This document shows, piece by piece, positions 1 to 4,997 of a stretch of 7,845 nt of DNA (position 1 is the first letter of the stretch; each line of letters opens with the position of its first letter). The notes beneath the pieces were generated by a model that was given only the letters and a program-made list of their open reading frames with translations, was not told where the DNA came from and did no database searches. Position numbers and translations under genes: made by a program. Origin of the DNA: an uncultured Bacilli bacterium (lineage in GTDB: Bacteria; Bacillota_I; Bacilli_A; RF39; UBA660); assembly GCA_944363895.1 (NCBI GenBank), contig CALVVP010000078.1, forward strand, positions 1 to 7,845. Reading direction: 5' to 3'.

Positions 1-27
1 TAATTATAGCTTTTAAATACAAATTAT

Positions 28-1923
28 TTATCCAATACGGAAGGCTGGAGCTACACCAAAAGAAGCATTAGCATTACCATTGCTACCTTTACCATTAGTT
101 TCAACAAAGTAGAAAAAGTTAGCAAGACCACTCATTGAACGTAACCACCATTCATTATTACTTCCATTATATGTCTTAACAGCACCAGAATATCTACTAG
201 TTGTAACACCAAGATTTTTATAATAATCTAATTGTCTAGTATAATTATCAATTGAATCACTCATGGTATTACTGGTTCCATCTTTTCCCCATACTTCTTT
301 TGCTGATAATAAATATAATTTATCAGTCGAAATTAAACTTGATGAACCATATACTTTAGTATCTATTATGACATCTCTTAAATCACTTGGTAAAGCATTA
401 TAAATAGTGTTGTTAACAAAGGTATGCATCGAACTTGCTGGCCATCCTCCTGAACTTGTCATCGTAGAATTCATGCCATGTTCTGTTATTATATCGACAA
501 ACTCAACGACAAAACCACATGCTGTTTGCGAAAAATTAGAATTTGTACATTCACTTGGACTAAGTATATTAGCTATTCTCACCGTAAATGTACCATAACC
601 TGATACTACTACTTCTTTAGTATCACCAACATTATAATTTTCTTCTGCTACCCCAGCTTTGACTAATTCAGATATTGTTTCCCAAGAATCTTCGGCAAAT
701 GATATCGATTCTGGTAAATTTATTTTTACTGTTATTTGTTTGGTTGCTGTTGTTGTTAAGCTATTACCACCAGTGGCGGTACAACTTAACATTTGACTAC
801 CTACTTCTAAACTGCTTGTATTAGTTGGTGTACAACTTATACTTCCCCCACTAATTGAATAACTGACATTAAAATAATTGCTTACTTCATTACTGTCACC
901 TTCAGTAATTTCAACTACATCATCTTGTGCTACTAAACTTGGACTATCTTTATCAACTTTAATTACATAATCTCTTGAAGATGTATTACCGGCTAAATCA
1001 GTAGTGGTAATAGTTATAGTTGTTCCGGTAGTATTACTAGTTATATTTGCTAGGTTACTTATGGTACTATCATGACCAGATAAATTATCACTGCCATCTA
1101 AAACATCAATAGTCACATCAGTTGTATACCAATCGTTAGTTCCTAAAGTACCGGTAAAGTTGGCTGTTCCAGCTATTGGAACAGTTTTATCTAATTTATA
1201 TATAACACATTCTTTATCACTTTCATTACCATAGTTATCAACACCAATTACACAAACATAGTTAGAGTCACTTTCCGTGTTGATATATATTTGATTACTA
1301 ACATTATAAATAGTATTATCAGGAGTACATTCACTACTTCCCATACATCTTTTATAGCCAGCTACTCCTGATTCATTATCCGTAACATTTATCTGAATAT
1401 AAATATCTTCTTTATACCAATCATTACTATTAGCACTTGTATTGATTACTTCTTGACTGATTGTTGGAGCGATTTCATCTTGACCAATAAATCCTAAATC
1501 ACATTCAGAAGTACTAATTATTTCAACATCACCAATAAAATTCTTTTTATAACATTTATCATTAATAACTACTGCCATAGATATCTGATTATTAGAATTA
1601 ACATATAACTGACCTGTCGTTGGTTTATTCGTCATTTCTATTTCATTATAAACATCCGCCAAATTATCGATTTTCATCTTTTTAGCTTCATCAAACAATG
1701 ATGCTGCATAATAATTATGACCACTATTTACAATCAATTGCGCAGTTGACATATCGACCGATTCTTGGGCATCATTTACAACATTTAAAATAATAGGTGT
1801 GGCAATTAGAGAAATTATCGCTAATAAAATAATTACCCCTAATAGTTCAATAAGCGTAAAACCATTATTTTGTATTTTTAGCTTATTTCTTAATTTTTTA
1901 TTTATTAGTAATATCTTTTGCAC
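28..1923 (-). CDS. Prepilin-like surface protein with Ig-like, HYR-like and C-terminal DUF6273-like domains
   Basis: This is a 631-residue exported protein, probably cleaved and handled by a type IV pilus or pseudopilus system. Residues 1-20 form a basic leader (K3, K9, K10, R12, K14, K16). The prepilin peptidase motif NNG/FTLIE follows, with cleavage expected after G21, F22 at the new N terminus and the conserved E26. A hydrophobic helix spans about 24-46. After a pilin-like segment (to about 145) come two Ig-like repeats (about 150-245 and 246-325), each with a DWY motif near its start. A HYR-like domain follows (about 327-402, with C364 and C381). The C terminus (about 404-631) has DUF6273 features: SWETI, VGD, GGWPASSM, LPSDL, WWLRS and a final GVAPAFRI. 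The start is GTG, with AGAGG nine bases upstream and no later ATG before the leader motif. It has its own promoter and follows the metG terminator. No pilus assembly gene is in the window. The N-terminal class is secure; the ligand or role of the C-terminal domain is unknown. Confidence 0.9.
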   Translation of the reverse strand: MQKILLINKKLRNKLKIQNNGFTLIELLGVIILLAIISLIATPIILNVVNDAQESVDMSTAQLIVNSGHNYYAASLFDEAKKMKIDNLADVYNEIEMTNKPTTGQLYVNSNNQISMAVVINDKCYKKNFIGDVEIISTSECDLGFIGQDEIAPTISQEVINTSANSNDWYKEDIYIQINVTDNESGVAGYKRCMGSSECTPDNTIYNVSNQIYINTESDSNYVCVIGVDNYGNESDKECVIYKLDKTVPIAGTANFTGTLGTNDWYTTDVTIDVLDGSDNLSGHDSTISNLANITSNTTGTTITITTTDLAGNTSSRDYVIKVDKDSPSLVAQDDVVEITEGDSNEVSNYFNVSYSISGGSISCTPTNTSSLEVGSQMLSCTATGGNSLTTTATKQITVKINLPESISFAEDSWETISELVKAGVAEENYNVGDTKEVVVSGYGTFTVRIANILSPSECTNSNFSQTACGFVVEFVDIITEHGMNSTMTSSGGWPASSMHTFVNNTIYNALPSDLRDVIIDTKVYGSSSLISTDKLYLLSAKEVWGKDGTSNTMSDSIDNYTRQLDYYKNLGVTTSRYSGAVKTYNGSNNEWWLRSMSGLANFFYFVETNGKGSNGNANASFGVAPAFRIG

Positions 1924-1932
1924 TTATATCTA

Positions 1933-1937
1933 CCTCT
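1933..1937 (-). promoter_or_regulatory. Ribosome-binding site of the prepilin-like gene
   Basis: AGAGG on the minus strand lies nine bases before a GTG codon. It decides the start, because no ATG occurs in frame before the prepilin motif. Confidence 0.65.
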
Positions 1938-1948
1938 ATTCTATTTAA

Positions 1949-1977
1949 ATTTTAGCTTATTTTGTATTGTTAGTCAA
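1949..1977 (-). promoter_or_regulatory. Sigma-A-like promoter of the prepilin-like gene
   Basis: The minus strand reads TTGACT (1972-1977), a 17-base spacer, then TAAAAT (1949-1954). Each hexamer matches five of six consensus positions and the spacing is ideal. Transcription would start near 1942, giving a leader of about 19 bases that contains the ribosome-binding site. The promoter lies downstream of the metG terminator, so this gene is probably its own unit. Confidence 0.75.
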
Positions 1978-1983
1978 CATTAA

Positions 1984-2004
1984 AGTGTAAAGGATAGTGT
2001 AAAG
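1984..2004. repeat. 9-base direct repeat (period 12) upstream of the prepilin-gene promoter
   Basis: AGTGTAAAG occurs at 1984-1992 and 1996-2004 on the plus strand (CTTTACACT on the minus strand), separated by three bases. The pair ends seven bases before the -35 hexamer. Two identical sites about one helical turn apart at this place resemble a binding site for an activator or other regulator, but no factor is identified. The distal copy partly overlaps the T-run of the metG terminator. Confidence 0.5.
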
Positions 2005-2030
2005 AAAAACTAAAGATTTCACTCTTTAGT
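2005..2030 (-). terminator. Intrinsic terminator of the metG transcription unit
   Basis: On the minus strand a perfect 8-base-pair stem (ACTAAAGA / TCTTTAGT, 2023-2030 with 2009-2016) closes a 6-base loop. It is followed by TTTT (2005-2008), then CTTT. The stem holds only two G-C pairs, so it may be weak. It contains the metG stop codon (2026-2028). On the plus strand no T-run follows, so it acts in the minus direction. Confidence 0.7.
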
Positions 2031-3621
2031 CAATCCGATTAAATAATAATTCTAAATTTTTAATTTCTAAATCAGAATCCAATTTATATTCTTCCCATTT
2101 AAAAGGTTTTAAACCTAACATATTTTTAATTTTATCCGCACTACTAGGCATAAATGGATTTAACAAATTAGATAAATTAGCAATCATATAAACACAAGTA
2201 TAAGTCGTTTCATTAAAAGAAGTTATATCTTCTTTAACTTGAACCCAAGGTTGGCGTTCATCATAATATTTATTACCTAATGTAGCATAATCAATAATTA
2301 AATTAAGAGCTTGTTTTAATTCACCATCTTCGATCAATTTACCTACTTCAGCATAAAGAGCTTTAGTATGGGCCATAATATCGACATCGATTTCGGCTTT
2401 CTTAATCATACCATCAAATTTTTTATTGACAAACGATAAATTACGATTAATAAAGTTACCAATTACCCCAACTAAAAATTTATTATGACTTAATATTAAA
2501 TCAGAAGTAGAAAAATTAACATCTTTTTTCTCAGGTCCATTAGCAATCATATAATATCTAACAGTATCTTTATTATAAGTACTAGCTAATTCATCCATCG
2601 TAATTAAATTACCTTTGCTTTTACTCATTTTTTCATCATTCATATTGACATATTCGGAAGAAATAATTTTTTTAGGTAATTGCCATTTGGGATTAATAGC
2701 ATTTAATAAAGCCGGATATATTACTGTATGAAAAGTAATATTATCTTTACCATGCACAAAATAAGTAATTAAATTATCTTTATCAGTTAAAAATTCATCA
2801 AAATCAATATTACGGTCTTGACATACTTTCATACTAGCCGTTAAATAACCTAAAACCGCTTCAATCCAGACATAGATTTTTTTGTCTTCATAACCGTCGA
2901 CCGGAACATCGACACCCCAAGTTAATTGTCTAGTTGTTGCTCGATCGATTAAACCTAAATTAAGATATTTTTTAGTTTCATTAATGGCGTTTTTCCGCCA
3001 ATCATTTTCTCGATTAGCGACTAATTGTTCTAATAGTTTTTGAAAACTAGATAATTTAAAATATAAATGTTTATTTTTTTTAATAATGGTAGGTGACCCA
3101 CATATTTTACAATGTTTATCTTTTAATTCTTTAGGATTAATGGGACTTAAACAATCATCACATTGTTCCCCCATCGCATGACCACCACAATGAGGACAAA
3201 TACCAATTATTTCACGATCAGATAAATATTCATTACATTTTGGACAAAAATCTTGTTCATCTTCTTGTTCATAAATATAACCATGGTCTAAAATAATTTT
3301 ATAAAATTCTTGAACTTGTTTTTTATGTTCTAAAGTCATAGTTGCTGTATAAAAATCATAAGAAAAATCTAAGTTTTTAAAGCTATTAACAAATTCTTCA
3401 TGATATTTTAAAGCAATACTTTCAGGAGTAACTCCCTCTTTTTTAGCTCTAACGGTAATTGGTGTCCCATGACAGTCAGTACCTGATACATATATTACCC
3501 TATTACCACAGCCCCGATGATATCTAGCGATAACATCAGCTGGTAATAGAGCCGCTAAATGACCGATGTGTAAAGAATTATTCGCATAAGGCCAAGCTCC
3601 CCCAATTAATATATCTTTCAT
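2026..3621 (-). CDS. metG: Methionyl-tRNA synthetase, two-zinc-knuckle type without a C-terminal tRNA-binding domain
   Basis: This cytosolic enzyme joins methionine to tRNA-Met using ATP and is needed for both initiation and elongation. The 531 residues hold a class I catalytic core with HIGH at 18-21 and KMSKS at 331-335. Other MetRS signatures are GTDCHGTP (47-54), WGVDVP (235-240) and GKDNITFH (291-298). The connective insertion carries four CxxC pairs (C126/C129, C142/C145, C154/C157, C171/C174), enough for two zinc knuckles. The anticodon-binding helical domain follows; DERQPW (454-459) contains its conserved Trp. The protein stops after this domain, so the extra C-terminal tRNA-binding module found in many MetRS is absent. 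The start ATG has AAAGGAG seven bases upstream. It overlaps the stop of the ATPase gene as ATGA, so translation is probably coupled. Its transcript must come from the promoter before the ATPase or from leuS. No T-box or other leader element is seen. Confidence 0.97.
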   Translation of the reverse strand: MKDILIGGAWPYANNSLHIGHLAALLPADVIARYHRGCGNRVIYVSGTDCHGTPITVRAKKEGVTPESIALKYHEEFVNSFKNLDFSYDFYTATMTLEHKKQVQEFYKIILDHGYIYEQEDEQDFCPKCNEYLSDREIIGICPHCGGHAMGEQCDDCLSPINPKELKDKHCKICGSPTIIKKNKHLYFKLSSFQKLLEQLVANRENDWRKNAINETKKYLNLGLIDRATTRQLTWGVDVPVDGYEDKKIYVWIEAVLGYLTASMKVCQDRNIDFDEFLTDKDNLITYFVHGKDNITFHTVIYPALLNAINPKWQLPKKIISSEYVNMNDEKMSKSKGNLITMDELASTYNKDTVRYYMIANGPEKKDVNFSTSDLILSHNKFLVGVIGNFINRNLSFVNKKFDGMIKKAEIDVDIMAHTKALYAEVGKLIEDGELKQALNLIIDYATLGNKYYDERQPWVQVKEDITSFNETTYTCVYMIANLSNLLNPFMPSSADKIKNMLGLKPFKWEEYKLDSDLEIKNLELLFNRID

Positions 3622-4922
3622 AGTTCATCTCCTTTGATACAAAATACCGCATATAACGGAACTGATTTAATATTATTTTTAAAGCCAAAATTTTTACTAG
3701 AAATTCTAATCGCATATTTAGGATGATATTCATTAATATAGTTAGTTAGACTCCTAGATTTAACATGTTCACTAGTTTTAACTTCCACAGGGATAACATC
3801 ACCTTTTGATGTTTGTAAGACAAAATCGATTTCTGATGAATAATCATTTTGCCAATAATTTAAATTTAATCCATTATATTTAAAACAAGAAGCAACATAA
3901 TTTTCGGTTAACATCCCAATCATCACTTCGTTTACTGCGTCTTGATTTTTAATTAAATATAAAGGAAATTTGGATAAGTTAGTTAAAAGGCCAACATCAT
4001 TCATATATAATTTAAAGGAATCCAATTGTTCATACATTTTAAGCGGAACACCGATGTTGGTTTTATAACATTTATTAGCAATACCCGCATTAACTAACCA
4101 ATCTATCGCATAGCCAAAAATTGTGCTGGTGCCACCTTTTTGGATTAATTTATATTGAAATTTTTTATTGTCTTTAGCTAATTGATTAGGAATAGATTCA
4201 AAAGTAGCAATTATTTTATTAGCATCTTGATAATTCGTATATTTAGTAATATCATTTTTATATGATTCCAAAATTTTCGTTTGAATATCGATTGCATCAA
4301 TAAGAGAATTAGATTTAGTATATTCTAAAACGACTTCTGGCATACCGCCAATAGCTAAATAATCACTATATAAATCATAAGCTTTTTCATGTAATAATTT
4401 AGATAATTGGATATTATTGAAGTAAGATTTTTTTATTTCTTCGATTAATAAATCATTGTTCGTAGCCATTAAAAACTCTTCAAAATCTAAAGGATAGATA
4501 TTTAATATATCAACCTTACCGACTGGAAAAGAATAATGTTCTCGATTAATATGCACACCCAACAAACTACCTGCACCAATAATATAATAATTAGGAGCAT
4601 CTTCACAAAAATATTTTAAAGAAGTTAAAGCTCGCGGATTTTGTTGAATTTCATCAAAAAATATTAAAGTGTTTTCTGTTATTTTTTTGTTAAAAAATAT
4701 TTCTAATTGTTTAATTATATTTTGGGGATTAATATTTTCATTTATAATGTTATTAATTATTTCATTTGTTTCAAAATTAACATAAATGATATCATCAAAA
4801 TATTTACCAAATTCTTTGACTAAATATGTTTTGCCAACTTGTCTAGCACCGTAGATTAATAAAGGTTTCCTATTTTCTTTATTTTTCCACGCAATTAGCT
4901 GCTCCATCGCTTTTCTTTTCAT
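3618..4922 (-). CDS. AAA ATPase of the DUF4143 family with a C-terminal nuclease-like fold
   Basis: This 434-residue protein belongs to a widespread family of ATPases in gut bacteria and archaea whose biological role is not established. The P-loop GARQVGKT lies at 25-32 and Walker B LIFFDE at 86-91. A sensor-like GAGSLLG follows at 116-122, as usual for the family. The middle is a helical DUF4143-type region (about 180-330). Near the C terminus E364, D366 and the E380-V-K382 triad, in the pattern EIDFV...IPVEVK, match the PD-(D/E)XK nuclease fold. The key residues look intact, so it may be active. Length is typical. A Shine-Dalgarno (AAGGG) precedes ATG 4922, and a promoter lies in the gap after leuS. 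The last codons (Lys-Gly-Asp-Glu-Leu) encode the ribosome-binding site of metG, and the stop overlaps the metG start. Family members are often accessory genes, so an acquired origin is possible, but its base composition resembles its neighbours. Confidence 0.9.
   Translation of the reverse strand: MKRKAMEQLIAWKNKENRKPLLIYGARQVGKTYLVKEFGKYFDDIIYVNFETNEIINNIINENINPQNIIKQLEIFFNKKITENTLIFFDEIQQNPRALTSLKYFCEDAPNYYIIGAGSLLGVHINREHYSFPVGKVDILNIYPLDFEEFLMATNNDLLIEEIKKSYFNNIQLSKLLHEKAYDLYSDYLAIGGMPEVVLEYTKSNSLIDAIDIQTKILESYKNDITKYTNYQDANKIIATFESIPNQLAKDNKKFQYKLIQKGGTSTIFGYAIDWLVNAGIANKCYKTNIGVPLKMYEQLDSFKLYMNDVGLLTNLSKFPLYLIKNQDAVNEVMIGMLTENYVASCFKYNGLNLNYWQNDYSSEIDFVLQTSKGDVIPVEVKTSEHVKSRSLTNYINEYHPKYAIRISSKNFGFKNNIKSVPLYAVFCIKGDEL
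3629..3635 (-). promoter_or_regulatory. Ribosome-binding site of metG, inside the ATPase gene
   Basis: AAAGGAG lies seven bases before the metG ATG and is near-consensus. It sits in the last codons of the ATPase, so ribosomes finishing the ATPase pass directly over it. Confidence 0.85.
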
Positions 4923-4931
4923 AAATATTCA

Positions 4932-4937
4932 CCCTTT
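4932..4937 (-). promoter_or_regulatory. Ribosome-binding site of the ATPase gene
   Basis: AAAGGG on the minus strand is followed by nine bases and then ATG at 4922. The expected start of transcription from the adjacent promoter (near 4933-4935) falls inside this site. It would be complete only on a read-through transcript or one starting a few bases early. Confidence 0.6.
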
Positions 4938-4939
4938 AA

Positions 4940-4968
4940 AATATAACATATAACTCCAAAAAAGTCAA
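4940..4968 (-). promoter_or_regulatory. Extended -10 sigma-A-like promoter before the ATPase-metG pair
   Basis: The minus strand reads TTGACT (4963-4968), a 17-base spacer, then TATATT (4940-4945), preceded by TGT as in an extended -10. Each hexamer matches five of six positions. It lies in the 75-base gap after leuS and would let the ATPase and metG be transcribed separately from leuS. The implied leader is only about 11-15 bases, which is a reason for caution. One arm of the long inverted repeat lies wholly inside its spacer. Confidence 0.6.
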
Positions 4969-4995
4969 TAAAATATTGATTAATTTGGAGTTATA
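4949..4995 (-). repeat. 47-base inverted repeat after leuS: possible terminator and/or operator
   Basis: Perfect 12-base arms (4949-4960 and 4984-4995, TATAACTCCAAA and its complement) enclose a second perfect 6-base stem (4965-4970 with 4974-4979) with a 3-base loop. The element begins two bases after the leuS stop codon. The inner hairpin is followed on the minus strand by CTTTTTT, and the whole hairpin by a U-rich but not pure tract. It could end leuS transcription. The arms also bracket and occupy the promoter of the next gene, as an operator would. Which role applies cannot be told from sequence. Confidence 0.7.
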
Positions 4996-4997
4996 AA

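Noticed and set aside
1..27. Terminator after the prepilin-like gene
   Set aside because: Only 27 bases remain and no complete stem with a T-run can be seen; any terminator lies beyond the window.
407..598. 63-codon open frame on the plus strand
   Set aside because: It lies wholly opposite the DUF6273-like part of the prepilin-like gene, has no ribosome-binding site or recognisable motif, and is explained as the antisense shadow of that gene.
3618..4995. ATPase gene as a mobile element bounded by the inverted repeat
   Set aside because: Both arms of the repeat lie on the same side of the gene, there is no matching copy or target duplication at its other end, and the exact ATGA junction with metG does not look like an insertion scar.
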